Of a DNA stretch of 64,000 nucleotides, positions 12,113-25,376 are shown one piece after another; positions within the stretch are counted from its first letter, which is position 1; each line of letters starts with the position of its first letter. Source of the stretch: Hippophae tibetana. Lineage: Eukaryota; Streptophyta; Magnoliopsida; Rosales; Elaeagnaceae. The DNA is taken from assembly GCA_037013495.1 (NCBI GenBank), contig CM072811.1, forward strand, positions 29,039,659 through 29,103,658, in the 5' to 3' direction. Both the position numbers and the translations under genes were made by a program. The notes under the pieces were generated by a model. It was given only the letters and a program-made list of their open reading frames with translations. It made no database searches and was not told the origin of the DNA.

Positions 12113-15100
12113 ATGTTTGATTTATTAACAAGCTTATCTTATTAATGATCATATGATGATGAAGAATTGTTACTCTTAGCCAAAAGATTAAAGAAAATAT
12201 TCAACATAAAGAATCCACAAAATAAAGGATAATCGAGTTGCTCAAAGGATTAGAATCCAAGAGACCTCAAACCAATGAGTTCATAAGGTAAGAAATCTAA
12301 ACCCACTGGACTTAATGTTTTGAATAAATAGGTTATGATCATTTTGCAACTGACTGTGCCAGCTAGAAGAACAAAACATGAAGACATTTCAATGCTACAT
12401 TTATTAACTCTGAAAATGACATCGACAATCTAGTTGAATTAGAAAATAATGACACCAACTTTCTGACATTTATTGCAACAACTGATGGACACTAAAGTAA
12501 TTTGAAATTGATTCAAATAATGTCTATGGATTCCTGCAAAATAAATTTAATGCTATCAATCTTGATAGATTGTTTATAGATTTAGTTGGATGTAAAAAGA
12601 AAAAATATAGGTTACTTGTAGAGTAACAATACTAATTAAGAAATTAAAATCCTATGAAACAAATTCCTCAATGCTAAGAAAAGAAAAACTTGAATTGTCT
12701 GAATGTATTTATGATTTGAATTCAAGCCGCACAGGTCTAAAACAGAAAAAACTAAAATTTTCTATAGGAATTTGAACAATCTAAAGAAACTATGAAAATG
12801 TTAACCATTGGAGCTGAAAGGTTAAACAAGGTTCTTGATTATATAAATCCTTTGAGAGACAAGAGAGAGATAGACTATATAGATGAGCACACTATAACAT
12901 CTTCTTAAAAAATAACACTATTTGTAAAACCTTTTGATCCATACCCTTCATATACTTCACATACATCTCATGCATTTGTTTCTAAATTTATCCGACATGC
13001 CATAACTATGGTAGAAAGGGACACGCTAGACATAGGTGTAGATTCTTGATATTCAATAATAGTGTTGTTGACATGCATGCACCTAATTCAAGAATCAACA
13101 ATCATGTTTCTAGAAATAATCACATGAGTCAGAGTAGTAGGAAAGGTTGAGTTAAGAAGTCTGATTTACATTGTTTTGTAGCCCACATTATATTTAAAGC
13201 TAAATTTACTAGTGTCTCATATTTTGATAGTGGTGTTCTAGATATATGACTGATGACCATTCTTTCTTTAAAACTTTTGAAGAGTATATTGAAGGAGTAA
13301 TTACTTTTATTTATAGAAATAAATCTAGGATTATTGGTCAAGGTGCAGTTTAGGTTGAAGTCATACCTAGGTTGGATGATGTACTTTATAACGAAGAAAT
13401 TAAAACCAATATGATAAGCATTAGTGAAAGTTGTGACAAAAACTACGGTGTAAAATTTACCAATAATCATTGTATTATAACTAATCCAAAAGGTAAGTAT
13501 TTTCGTAGAGGAACTCGGTCTCATGGTAACCATTAATGCATTGATATATGCCTTAGTACTACTTGAAATTTAGCCAATAATCATTTTACTTCACTGTGGC
13601 ATCAAAAGATGGGACATATCAATTTAAAAGATCTTTTTAACATTAGCAAAAAGGAAATTGTGTGTGGTCTACCTACACTATCTAAAACTGAAAAAACTTT
13701 TTTATGGACATGCCAACTTGGAAAACAAACTCGCTCTTCTCATAAAAATTTAAAAGTTAACAAAGTAGAATACTTGAATTATTTCATATTAATATCACGG
13801 GTCTTGTGATAATTGCGAGTTTAGGTGGAAATATGTATATTATTGTTGATGTTGATGATTTTTCTCATTTTATATGGGTACGCTTTTTGGAAGAAATTTT
13901 TGATGCATTTAAATGATTTATTTCTTTTTATCTTAAAGTGCATATTGAAGCATGTAATAGAATAACCAACATAATGAGACTAGGGAATGATCATGGGAAG
14001 TAATTTGATAACTCAAGATATGGTGAATTTTTCAATCAGTATGGAATAACACACGAGTTCTTTGTACCAATCTCCTTGCAATAGAACGTGATAGTTGAAA
14101 GGAAGAATCAAGTATTATAAGAGATGGAAAGAATATTGCTACATATAAAGAACATTCTAAAGAAATTTTAGGCTGAAGTTATAAGTATCTCTTGCTACAT
14201 AGTGAATCGTGTCTATCTACACCCAGGTACAAACCAAACCCCCTCTAAGATATAGAAAGGAAGAAACCTAATCTTAAACATCTACATGTGTTTTGAAGTA
14301 AATATTACATCCTTAGAGATCGTGGGAACCAAGGCAAGTTTTACTCTATAAGTGATAAAGGTATCTTTTTAGGTTACTTATTGACAAGTTGTGCTTTCAG
14401 CGGTTTCAACTTAAGAACTAACATTGTGATAGATTCTATCAATGTTGTTGTAGATAATGCAGGTACTAGTACTCTAACCATTGATGATAAATATGAATTT
14501 TTAAGCACAAGCTTGTTAACTAAAGAACAAAATGATAAAGAACCTGATATTGAAAAGGTAGAATTTGAGATAGATGAAGAGTCAACCTTGGATGATAAGG
14601 ACACCATGCCTAACACTCAAAATTTGAAGCCAACATGCAGTACTAAAAATCACCCTATTGAGAACATCATTGGTGATCTAAATGCAAGCATGGTAACTAA
14701 AAGGAGATAGGTAAGTGTGGTAACTCATCTTTGTTATGTTTCACAAGTAGAACCAAAAAATGTTAACGATGTCTTAAAAGATGAATTCTAAATAAATGTC
14801 ATGCCGAATGAGTTAGCTTAATTCACTAGGAATGATGTTTAGACATTAGTACCTAGACTTAGTGACAGAAATATCATAGGAACTAAATGGGTGTTTAAAA
14901 ATAATTCTGATAAGCATGACGTTGTGATTAGAAACAAGGCTAGACTAGTTGCCTAAGGATATATACAAATTGAAGGAATTGATTTTGACGAAACATTTTC
15001 TCTTGTAGCTAGACTGGAATAAATTATAATCATACTTATTATTGAATGCTTTATTAAATTTAAACTATTTTAGATGGATATGAAGTCTGGTTTCATAAAT

Positions 15101-16270
15101 GGTTTACTTAGTGAGGAAGTCTATGTTGAACAACCAAAAGGTTTTGTGGAACCCCAATACCCCAAGCATATTTTTAAACTCAATAAGATCCTTTATGGTT
15201 GGAAACAAGCTTCTAGAGCTTGGTATGAGAGACTTACAAATTATCTCTTGGACAATAGATTTGTTCGAGGGAGACTTGATAAGAATCTCTTTATTAAATA
15301 GACCAAAAATGATATATTTTTGCTCATATTTATGTCGATGACATAGTCTTTGAGTCAATCTCCACCTATCATCAAAGATTTTGTGAATATAATGACTATG
15401 AAATTGAAATGTCTATAATGGATGAGCTTACATACTTTCTTGGTTTGCAAATTGAACATCCCAATAATGGTATATTTATTTCTCAAATCAAGTATGCATA
15501 TAATATAATTAAGAAATTCAGATTTAAGGCGAGTAAGCATCTAAGGACTCCCATAGGTACAAGCGCCAAAATTCCTATGGATGAGTCAGGTAAAAGCGTT
15601 GATCAAACCTTACATAAATGCATGATAGGAATCTTGCTATACCTCACAGTTAGTAAACTTAATTTTTACTTTATTTTTTATGTTTGTGCTCATTATCATT
15701 CAGATCATGAGTAATCACATATTAAATATCTCAAAAGGATTATCAAGTATGTCTCTTGAACTAAATTTTTTGGCATTTGGTTTACTAATGATACTACCTA
15801 TAAATTTAATGGATACACAGATGCAGATTGGGTAGGAAATCAGGACATAAGAAAAACCACCTAAGGTGGATGTTTCTATATTGGTAACAATCTTGTATCA
15901 TGGCACATTAAGAAACAAAACTAAATTTCATTATTTATAGCAACATAAGAATACATTTTTGCTGGAAGCTTTAGCATACAACTTCTGTGGATGAAAAAAA
16001 TGCTTATGGAATATGGCTTTGAACAAGGTACTATTCCTTTTCACTTTGATAACATTAGCGTTATATGTATCTCCAAAAATCCTGTTCTGCACTCTTGAAC
16101 AAAACATATAGATATTAGACATCATTTTATTAGGGAACTAGTAGAAAATAAAATTTTATTCGTTGAGTTTGTGCCTACTAAAAGGAAATTAACTGATTTA
16201 TTCACTAAGGCCCTTGACACCCAAAGATTTGAATATTTTATAAGTACCTTAAGAATGTGTACTATTGATA
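12113..16270 (+). pseudogene. SIRE-like Ty1/copia gag-end and pol remnant
   Basis: The segment starts with about 45 bp matching the LTR-like repeat at 19974-20020, then enters the end of gag (zinc-knuckle trace near 12340, coiled-coil-like stretch to 12900). Protease is suggested by FDSG at about 13220. GAG-pre-integrase (WHQKMGHINLKDL) begins at about 13597. Integrase is at about 13800-14380 and the linker at 14400-14710. Reverse transcriptase spans about 14880-15350 with KWVFK, MDMKSGFINGLLSEEVYVEQP and ILYGWKQASRAWYERL. RNase H follows at about 15780-16250 with GYTDADWVG and TKHIDIRHHFIRE. Stops and frameshifts occur in every domain. The RT YVDD box is degraded near 15330-15350. Confidence 0.85.
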
Positions 16271-17336
16271 AGTTTTCTTTAGGATTTTTTTTACCTTTTG
16301 TTTTGATTTATTGTTCATTTTTTTCATAAAAAAACAAAACACTTGGATAGTAGACTTGCTTTGACATTTCTATGAACTTTGTATACTACTCTTATAGTAT
16401 TCTCATTCTCTTGATAGATTGTACATTGAGAAAATCAATATTTTGACTTGTGTATTTACATATTTTTTACATCTAGAGATCGATGTTGACATGAACCTAT
16501 TCATACACTCGCTGGACACATTTATATGTCATACTTGAAGTTTATGATTGATATTATGATATTTTAGGACTTGAGATAACCTTGACTGTAAAATTGTGTT
16601 TGAAATCTATCTCTGATTAAAAAAAAGGCTAATATAGAGAGACCTAGTTTTGAGAGGGCTATATATTATGGTTATAGAAAAAGAAAATAATTAATTAATC
16701 CCTCACAAAAAAAAAATATAATAAGAGGGAATGAAAGAGTAAAAGTTAACTAAGTTATCTTTTAGTAAGTAAATTTTATTTTGTGCAAGTAAAATTTCAA
16801 CCACATTTTTCCATGATAAGTGATACCCTTTTCTCAGAATTTTTCATAACTGATCATGAATGAATAAATTAACATATTATTGTAGTTCTATCACATATTT
16901 TACTTTTGGTATTTGTTGATATGTCATTGTATGCATTAGTATGTTTGTGTCTTATCTATATATATTTATATTGTTAATGGATGGTCACACTATGAACAAA
17001 ATTAATTTCATCATTTGTGTGTGCTATTTTAGTCATGTTTGACTAAGTATACTTCCCTCATTTTCAAAGCAATTGCTTTACTACTTAATTGTGTTACTTA
17101 TTCGTATGAAAAAAGGAGAGTTATTGGAAGGAATATTTAAAGGGGGAGAGTTAATTGAATTTTTTTAATTGGGAGAGATTACACATAGAGGGAGTAATAC
17201 TTGAATATTATGTCTTTTGTTACTCATCACTTATGTTTTTTTCTTCATTTATTATTATTATATACACTTAACTAATAAACAATGAGTCATAAGAGACAAG
17301 TCGTGCACCTATTTGTGTTTTTATTTTGTAGTGTAT
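16271..17336 (+). other. 3' untranslated region of the SIRE-like element with polypurine tract
   Basis: Directly downstream of RNase H, AT-rich and non-coding. A purine run AAAGGGGGAGAG at about 17139-17150 looks like the polypurine tract that precedes a 3' LTR; a second run, GGGAGAG, lies nearby at about 17171. The expected LTR start is not obvious, because another repeat begins at 17337. Confidence 0.45.
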
Positions 17337-19117
17337 TGATGAGCAGAACCGACATCGCCGATCCTGCCAATACTTTGGTTTTATATTTATAAAACTCTTG
17401 CAAGTGCATGAATCATTTCATAGAAAATGATAAGTATACTCCTAAGGTCGATATAAGGAAGAAGTATATGTGGTTTTTAATTTATTATTCAAACTTTTAA
17501 AAATGAAATTAAATCCTAAACATCATGTCACGATATTTGCGGTTTTGTGTTTTTAATCTAATAGCATAAAAATAAAAATAGATACCGATTCCATAAATAT
17601 TTATGCAAATTTTATCATTTATAATAATGGAGTATTTATGGATATAATAACTAAGTTAATTATGATTGCTCATATTATTTAGGTTATTAAATATATAAAT
17701 TGATATTTATTGATTCTCTCTTTTTTATATGAATACCACCTTTGGTGAGATTAGATATTTTTTGTTAACTAAACAAATCAATTAACATATATGAGTGGGG
17801 TCGATAACTAATTTGGTTAATTAAATTAATTTTTTTCCTAAGAGATTGAAAATAAACCATTTAAATGCCACATTTGGTGGGGTTAGACAGTTTAAACTTT
17901 ATTCAAGGTGTCCAAATTAAACCTAAGAATTTAATTATCCGAGTACTAACTTTCAAGTTTTAAAACCATTACTGAAAACATGTTGTCAATACATTTTTAG
18001 ATAATAATTATTATAAAAACTTTTGAAATAGAGCTTCACTCTAACTATCGTGCGATTATACCAACAATTAAAAGAGCACTACTCTAAATTAGACTAGAAA
18101 ACTAAACCTTAAAATCTAATTTTCAGATTTAAGTTTGTAATGAAAAATAATATATTTCTCTCTAACATTCTTAATATAAAATCTTGAATAAAAACAAAAT
18201 CAATTCATTTTAGAGATTTTTACCTATTTAATATTTCCCAAGCATAACAATGTTATTATTATATCATGTTTACAAACAACCAGCAAAGTTAAATTTAATC
18301 ACAGACAAATTAAATATAACATATAAGAATAAAACATAAAAAATAATTGTAAAGAAAATAAAATCCTTACAATACTTTGATATTATTTTTGTTGCTGAAA
18401 AACCTCCAAACGAAATTTTCATTTCCATTTATTGAATCAAAAAGAAAAGAAATTACAAAAACATAATTAGTTCTTCATAAAAAGAGAAGAATTCTAAAAC
18501 TAAGAAAAACTAAAAATAAAGAAATGGAGATAAATAAAGAGAGAAGATGTTTTTGAGGTGTGGAGAGAATGAGGGTATTTATAGGTGAGGAGAGGAAGAA
18601 AAAATGGGTGGAAAAATAATTAAAAAATGGAGGAAACACGTAGTAGTTGATGATGACATTAATTGACGTCATTGGTAGGTGGGGCGTGGCGGTGCACGCG
18701 GAATGAAGTAGAGGCACACGTTTCTAGGTGTGGTTAGGCATTGTGGTGCGCACTGCTCAACGTTGGTAGGCGGCTACGAGCATTGGCCGGTGCTGCTGGG
18801 TAGTTGTGTGCACGATTTCCTCTTTTTTGACATTTTTGACCCTTTTGACCCATTTTGTCCAATCTTTCCATATTTTTTTTTGACTTTTCCTCATTTACTT
18901 TATGAATATATTTGTGATGTATTGCCTCCGGTATTTTTCTTCGAGTCTTTAAGTTACTTTTTTAAGCAAAAATATCTGAAAAATAATAAAAATACCCGTG
19001 ATTCTGAAAAGATAAATTTGTATAAATATATGATAAAATCATATAAATATATATCTTTTTTAATGAATTAATGTGCATAAAATCATGGTAATTTTAGTAC
19101 TTTTTGAGCACTCATCA
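17337..19117 (-). repeat. Putative solo LTR, family T (TGATGAG...CTCATCA), copy A
   Basis: A 1,781-bp non-coding repeat with short inverted ends, TGATGAG at 17337 and CTCATCA at 19111-19117, as in gypsy-type LTRs. Orientation is minus: a TATAAATA box on the minus strand lies at about 18576-18590, and the segment read first on that strand (about 18650-18820) is the GC-richer part. Partial copies of the same family occur at 24013, 24206, 28526, 29827 and 29958. Flanking five-base sequences differ, so no target duplication was confirmed. There is no primer-binding site or polypurine tract at its sides. The short ORFs inside it are unlikely to be genes. I call it a solo LTR by inference from ends and promoter. 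Confidence 0.6.
18576..18590 (-). promoter_or_regulatory. LTR TATA box (minus strand)
   Basis: CACCTATAAATACCC on the minus strand is a good plant TATA box. The equivalent position in copy C of the repeat (about 29080-29135) has two similar boxes. It gives the transcription direction of the LTR family. Confidence 0.5.
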
Positions 19118-19249
19118 AGCAATAATGGTTTCACTAGATCATAGAATAGTTACACTTTCTAAAATGTTTTTTTTCCTATGAGTGTGATGTAGTGAGAGAG
19201 AGGTTTTATCACACGAATACGTTAAAGGGAGAGAATATAAGGTTTATGA

Positions 19250-20478
19250 GTGTTGACAATATTTGTGAATAAAACATTTAAATATAATTTACTTTCTAAG
19301 TACGTTTTTCAAGATCACTTTTCAAGTCGAATAAACTACCATGCTTCGAATGAACATATTTCAGGTATACTTTTGTTCTCTTGTAGATTAGATTTCATAT
19401 TAGACATATAGGATCATTTAATACATAGGTTACTCAATTGATCGAGTAATGTGTGGATCAATCCAGGAGGTAGATCAATCGAATATCGATCTACTACGAT
19501 CTAAGTCTTCTCAAATTTATTTTAAAATTAGGGTAGTTTAATCAAAGTTTTGGGTTTGATCAAGTGAGAATCAATCACATTAAATCTGTATGGTCTCAAG
19601 TTTTTAGTTTTTTATATCCTAGATCGATCAAGATTGGTTTAGATCGATCGATCACTTTTTAATCATTGACCTTATTGGTTTGATTGACCAAGCGATTAGG
19701 ACTTTAACTTTAACCCAATTATTTACTCAAGCCAAATCTTTCAATTACTATATTGTCCTCATTCTTTAAAGCTTTTTTAAGTAATTTTTTAGAAAGTTTA
19801 GTAATTAGCTTTTGACCTAGGGCCTCAATAATTTATATTTAAGCAAACCTACTTCATTCTAATATCTTAACTATAATTACTTTAATATTTTGATCATAAG
19901 CTCTCAATGTGTTTTTCTAAATCATATTTTATTAGGCTTTTTCCTTTGATTAATCCATCAAAAATTTTATGGTTATGTTTGATTAATTAACAAGCCTATC
20001 TTATTAATGATCATGTGCTTAATCATATGTTCTAAGGTTTGTTAGAGATTTTGTTTTATCTATTCTTTCATTAAATAATCTAGCCAAGACTTTTCATTCT
20101 TTAATATGCTCTAAGACATGCCCTGCACTTGTGTTATTATGTTAACTTTTCAAGTGCTAGCTAAACACGTTTAGTAATTCATGTGACTTGAGTTTATTAG
20201 AATGTTAGTCCATATCTATACATTATAAGTGTTATTATGTTCTAGCTTTGTAATCGAATATTATTTTCATAGTTGATAGTTAAATGGTTCGATGGACCGG
20301 TGGTTTTTCTCATAGGTTATTATTGTAGCCTAGGTTGTTTCCACCAAAAACTCTTGTGTGTCAATCTTTATTTTTGCATTATTTAATTTACACGTGATTG
20401 AATTTCTAACTATATGTGAATTTTTAATTTGGTATAATTTGATTAATTACCTATTCAAGTACCTTTAGTTAATTAGAT
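19250..20478 (+). repeat. SIRE-type copia LTR (possibly solo)
   Basis: Non-coding. It is homologous, in reverse complement, to 57967-59334. Shared blocks include the segment around GGACCGGTGGTTTTTCTC (about 20296), the block reading GTAGCCTAGGTTGTTTCCACC, the GGTTATGTTTGATTAATTAA block (about 19970) and the end, which reads CCTATTCAAGTACCTTTAG where related LTRs have a CCTATTC...CCTCTAGG ending. The left boundary is uncertain. No primer-binding site or gag follows, so it may be a solo LTR, or the displaced 3' LTR of the SIRE-like element at 12.1-16.3 kb with the family T repeat inserted between. Confidence 0.55.
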
Positions 20479-22005
20479 ATGTAACTTAAAACTTTAAATT
20501 TTTACTAACTTTGCAAAACATCTCCCATGGGAAATTATTAGATGATTGTTAATTCGTAAAAGGTGCTATATTTTTTATAATTATTTTTATCAAATATTAC
20601 CTTAGTTTCATAGATATTAAGTTAAGTACATTAAGTTTCGTAGTTTTTTAAAAATAAATACTTTTGTTATGTAATTTAGGTTTAGACACTATTAGTCATG
20701 CATTCATGAAAAATAAGTATTTTTTATCTTATAATTTATTAAAATAAACACTTTTAGTGCATCAAAATATTAAAATTGAACACTTAAGTGTCAAACTCAA
20801 AAATTACGTGACAAAAGTGATCATTTTCATATAATAACAAAACAATTATAATATATTTTTTAAAATTATAGAATGTATAGTGCTCAATATAATAAATTAA
20901 ATAATTATGAGACTCTTGGCCTGTTGTTAATTAGAAATTAGAGGAATGAGGAGGATAATGTTTTCCACACTTTTTAGTTTACTCCCTTTTATCTTTATGA
21001 AATCCATTTATGATTATATATGAATTCTTTAATTTAAGTACAATATAATTCTTACATGTAAAAAATCTAAAAGCTTCGGAATTATTTTTGGGCTAGTGAG
21101 AACTAATAGGCTTTTACTCTTTCTTTTTTTTAAAAAAACCTTTTACTTATTTCTTTTTAAAACTTGTGTTACTTTTTATACTAATAAATATCAAAATACT
21201 TGTATAATAAATGTATTATACTCTTATGAACTGTGTTTGGGTAAATTTATTGTCTATTGTATTTACATTATTATACTTAGAGTAATTTTTTTAATCACAT
21301 GACACCATGACAATAAAGACCCAACATGCAAACTATATACAACCTAAGAAAGTAAGTGTGTGTAGCAAGAAAAAATGAATCCGTCCTAAGTGATATAGAG
21401 CCATTAGTAATCAACCTTATAAAGAACATGCATAAATATTAAATATAATACAAACGATGTATTTTACACGTGAGAATGTCAACACCAAGATTACACGACT
21501 TATAGAAGCTCATCCTCGATAATGATAGAGATATTTGGAGTATCTAACTAGTTGTGAAGAGCTATATGTTAACTCAATGTAGATATCATAAGTCTCTGTT
21601 AGCATCCAAGAGCTTCTTGGGAGCGTCTAAGATGCAATATGCTTCTTTCTTATGGTCTTGACTACTCTCAAGATCTTAAATGACATGGTAGGATGCTGGT
21701 GATTTTTACCTTCTACATAGTTCATGCTTTCATATTTAGTGAATGGGTTAGGTCTGATTAGTTAGATTATATTTGTATTCAACTCATCACTTCATGTCGA
21801 TAACAAATAAAAATTAGTCAACTAATATTTTTTACTAAACTCTTCATTTTTTAAATTTTTTTAATATTTTTTTCTTTAGCTTTTATTTATTTTTTTAGTT
21901 ATTATTAATTTTTCTTATACACTAACAAATACTAAAATACTCATATAAATAATTATATATTTTTTAGTTTTATTATCATTTTCGGGCAGAATAAGCTTCA
22001 AAGTT
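20479..22005. other. AT-rich spacer, nothing recognised
   Basis: No coding similarity. Around 20640-20830 two short blocks resembling AAAATAAAYACTTTT repeat, which hints at a decayed small transposon, but no terminal repeats could be defined. Confidence 0.4.
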
Positions 22006-22850
22006 CAACTTTTTGGTTTCAAGATAGATGTTTCTAAGAAGTTAGAAGGGATTCTTGATAAACTAAAACTTATGTTGATACAACTTGCTAACTCTAAGGA
22101 AGAATTGTCTGATGAAAATCAAACAATTATATTGTTTTATTCTTCCCTGGTCAGTTTCGTAAAGTGAAAAATGTTATACAATATGTAAAGATAGCTTGAA
22201 ATTTGATATTGTGGTGTCTTCCCTTAGAACCAGAAATATAATGCAAAATGGCGATGCTTTATTCACAAGAGGCATGCCTGAGAAGAGGGATAATGGATTC
22301 AAGAAGAAAGGTAAATCAAAGTACAAAGGTAGATCAAAATCTAGAACAAGAGGCACTAAAAGTTAGGCATATTAGAGAGAAAGCCAATATAGGCGTGACT
22401 GTCCAATCTTGAAAAAGGACTTGATAACACTAGTGATGGGGAAAGTGATGTTGTGACCAATTCATATGATGCCCCTGGTGTGCTAGCTATCTCTACTGTG
22501 AAGCCAGAAATAGAATGGATAATGGACTCAGGTTACAACTTTCACATTTTTCTAATCAAGAATTAACCTTCAAGAAAGTGACTTTGGAAAGGTTCTTCTT
22601 GATGACAATTCAAAATGAAAATTCTAAGGCATTGGCAATATTAGATTGAGGCTAAATGATAGGCATAAAAGTTCTTAATTGATGTATGGTATGTGCCTGA
22701 AATTAAATAGAATTTGACCTCATTTAGTATGCTAGACAACTCTAGTTGTTTAATTAAAATTGGACATGAAAAAGATAGGGTTACAAAGGGCTCATTTGTT
22801 CTTAATGACTCAATGGAAGTAGAGTCATCAATGTACTTTTTTGCTTAATA
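22006..22850 (+). pseudogene. Ty1/copia gag-protease scrap
   Basis: The end of a copia gag: LILLF-SLPxxFRKVKNVIQY-like sequence at about 22115-22190, then a Lys/Arg-rich stretch with KSKYKGRSKSRTRG (about 22310-22350). A zinc-knuckle remnant has lost its first Cys pair but keeps RRDCPILKKD. The protease motif WIMDSG lies at about 22514-22532, and VWYVPE plus NLTSFSMLD follow at about 22690-22740. Frameshifts and stops separate these pieces. It lacks integrase, RT and LTRs. Confidence 0.75.
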
Positions 22851-23906
22851 TATGTTTATTTTATTTAATAAGTTGTACTTTTGGGGTTAAAAATATTAAT
22901 ATGTAAAATTTCTAGTGAAAATAGGTGAAAATATATTTTTCAAAAATTTTTTAGATTTTTTTTTTTGAAATTTGTATGTGTTTTTTATGATTTTTTTAGT
23001 GTAGAACCAATTAGAAAATGCCACGCAAGTAGGAAGTTGATGAGACACGCCATGTGGATAACATGTAAGTAAAGTGAGCCAATTAAAGCATGCTACATGT
23101 GTCGGGTGATGCAACCTATGCCACATGTTGACATATCGTTCGTTCTGAGTTCGTCTCGTGGTCAATAGGCGTGCCACATGTCATCACCTAATTCGTCCAT
23201 TCTTCCCATTGTGGCCCGACGTAATTCATAACAGCAAATTAGAGCATGCCATATGGCACTAACTTAATGTGTGTTGATTTTGACCAGTGTATTCCCCATG
23301 CATCGTGTGTTGATTCGTCCAATGATTTCCCCTTTGCAACGTGTCAAAATCTCATTAGCCAATGCTGTTTAATTCCTTGATTTAAAGATGATCTAATGGT
23401 TCAGATTTCATCCGAACCTAATTTAACCCTCTAATTACCCTCAAAATCATAAGGAGCAAAAAATTACATATTTTTTAATCAATTTTTATTGCTAAGAAAA
23501 GAAAATTAAAAAAATAATTCAAAAGAAGATATAATTTTGATGGAGATTCAATAGGAAATTGGTGCTGGAATTCAGGAGATTAAATGTATTTATTTATTTC
23601 TTTCTTGATCAATTTTTATGTCTTTATTTATGAAAAATATAAGATTTATGAACAATATTATGTCTAGCTAATTTATTATTTCAGGGGTCTTGTAAACCCA
23701 TTTTCTACATGTGATGATATAATATTTTACCCCAATTATGATTGATGTTTAATTGTATTATTTAATCTAATTTTTATGCTATTAATTTCTTGACCAACAA
23801 TTGATTTATAGAGACAATTAAATAGATTTGAGAGAATTATTTAATTTTTTTGTCATGATTGAATCATGCATAGTTTTTAGTTGGAGATGTATGACTTTTA
23901 TATATG
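22851..23906. other. Unclassified non-coding region with CCACATGT-like repeats
   Basis: No gene seen. Between about 23020 and 23340 a GC-richer block contains several scattered copies of GCCACATGT, GCCATGTGG and related words. Its context suggests an LTR or promoter portion of a gypsy-type element. The rest is AT-rich. Confidence 0.35.
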
Positions 23907-24012
23907 TGATCCATAATTGATAAAATTAATGAGTAGTATGCATTTTAATTAACATGAGAGTGTGATTAGGTTAATTAATATATAGTACATAATTTACTTG
24001 AGAGAGGAATAC
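23907..24012. repeat. 106-bp direct repeat, copy 1 (pair with 29721-29826)
   Basis: Starts TGATCCATAATTGAT and ends GAGAGAGGAATAC. A clearly related 106-bp block is at 29721-29826. In both places it is followed immediately by a truncated family T repeat. Confidence 0.75.
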
Positions 24013-24205
24013 TGATGAGACAAGACCGGCATCGGGTTAGTAATACCGATCATATAGATACTTTGATTTTATATTTGTAGAACTCTCGCAAGTGCACAAA
24101 TCATTTTATATAAAATGAAAAGTATACTCCCAAGGTCGATCTAACGAAGGAATATATGTGATTTTTAATTTATTATTTAAACTTAAAAAAAATTAAATCA
24201 TAAAC
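24013..24205 (-). repeat. Family T LTR-like repeat, truncated copy B1
   Basis: Starts TGATGAGACAAGACCGGC and matches the first 190 or so bases of copy A with a variant leader (GGGTTAGTAATACCGATC). It is cut off at 24205, where a second copy of the family begins. Confidence 0.65.
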
Positions 24206-25376
24206 TGATAAGTAGAACCGGCATCGCCGATCCTACAAATACTTTGGTTTTATATTTGTAAAACTCTTGCAATTTCACGAATAATTTCATAAAAAATGAT
24301 AAGTATAATCTCAAGGTCGATCTAAGAAAGAAATATATGTGGTTTTTAATTTATTATTCAAACTTTTAAAAATGAAATTAAATCATAAACATCATGTTAC
24401 GATATTTTGGTTTTTTGTGTTTTTAATCTAATAACATAAAAATAAACATAGATATTGATCCAATAAACATTTATGCAAAATTTTATCATTCATAATAGTG
24501 AAGTATTTATGGTTATAATAACTAAGTTAATTATCCTTGCTAATATTATTTAGGTTATTAATGATATAAATTGATATTTATTAATTATCTCTTTTTTAGA
24601 TGAATATCACATTTGGTGGAATTAAATATTATTTGTTAATTAAACAAATCAATTAACACTTATGAGTGTGGTCGATAACTAATTTGGTTAATTAAATTAA
24701 TTCCTTTTGTCTAAGAGATTCAAAATGAACCATTTATATGCCAACTTTGGTGGGGTTAGACAGTTTAAACTTTATTCAAGGTGTCTAAATTATACCTAAG
24801 AAAGTGTCTAAATTATACCTAAGAATTTAATTATTTGAGTTCTAACTTTTAAGTTTTAAAATCATTTCTAAAAATATTTTGTTAATACATTTTCGAATAA
24901 TAATTCTTATAAATTTTTTGAAATAGAGCTTCACTTTAACTATCGAGTGATTATACCAACAAATAAAAGAACACTACTCTAAATTAAACCGGATAATTAA
25001 ACCTTAAAATCTAAAAATCAAATTTTAGTTTGTAATGAAAAATAATATATTTCTCTATAACATTCTTAATATAAAATCTTGAATAAAAATAAAATAAATT
25101 CATTTTATAGATATTTTTACCTATTTAATATTTCGCAAGCATAACAACGTTATTGTTATATTTTGTTTACAAATAGCCAGCTATGTTAAATTTAATCACA
25201 AACAAATTAAATATAACATATTAGAATAAAACATAAAAATAATTATAAAGAATAAGAATCCTTATAGAACCTTGATGCTAATTCCATTTATAGAAAACCT
25301 CCAAACAGATTTGTATTTCCGTTTATTGAATAAAAAAACTAGAAATTTACAAAAAAAAAATAACTAGTTCTTCTCA
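24206..25376 (-). repeat. Family T LTR-like repeat, copy B2 (right end missing)
   Basis: Starts TGATAAGTAGAACCGGC and follows copy A closely through the block around TTTGGTGGGGTTAGACAG and the stretch ending near ACTAGTTCTTCTC. It then diverges at about 25376, so the TATA-containing part is missing. A short local duplication of about 20 bases (AAAGTGTCTAAATTATACC) is present near 24780-24825. Confidence 0.65.

Noticed and set aside
18475-19071. Two opposing ORFs of 80 and 113 codons
   Set aside because: They lie inside the LTR-like repeat copy A; the composition is hydrophobic/low complexity and other copies do not keep them open.
21096-21302. Hydrophobic 68-codon ORF that looks like a membrane protein
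   Set aside because: Composition follows from T-rich DNA; there is no homologue-like motif and no gene context.
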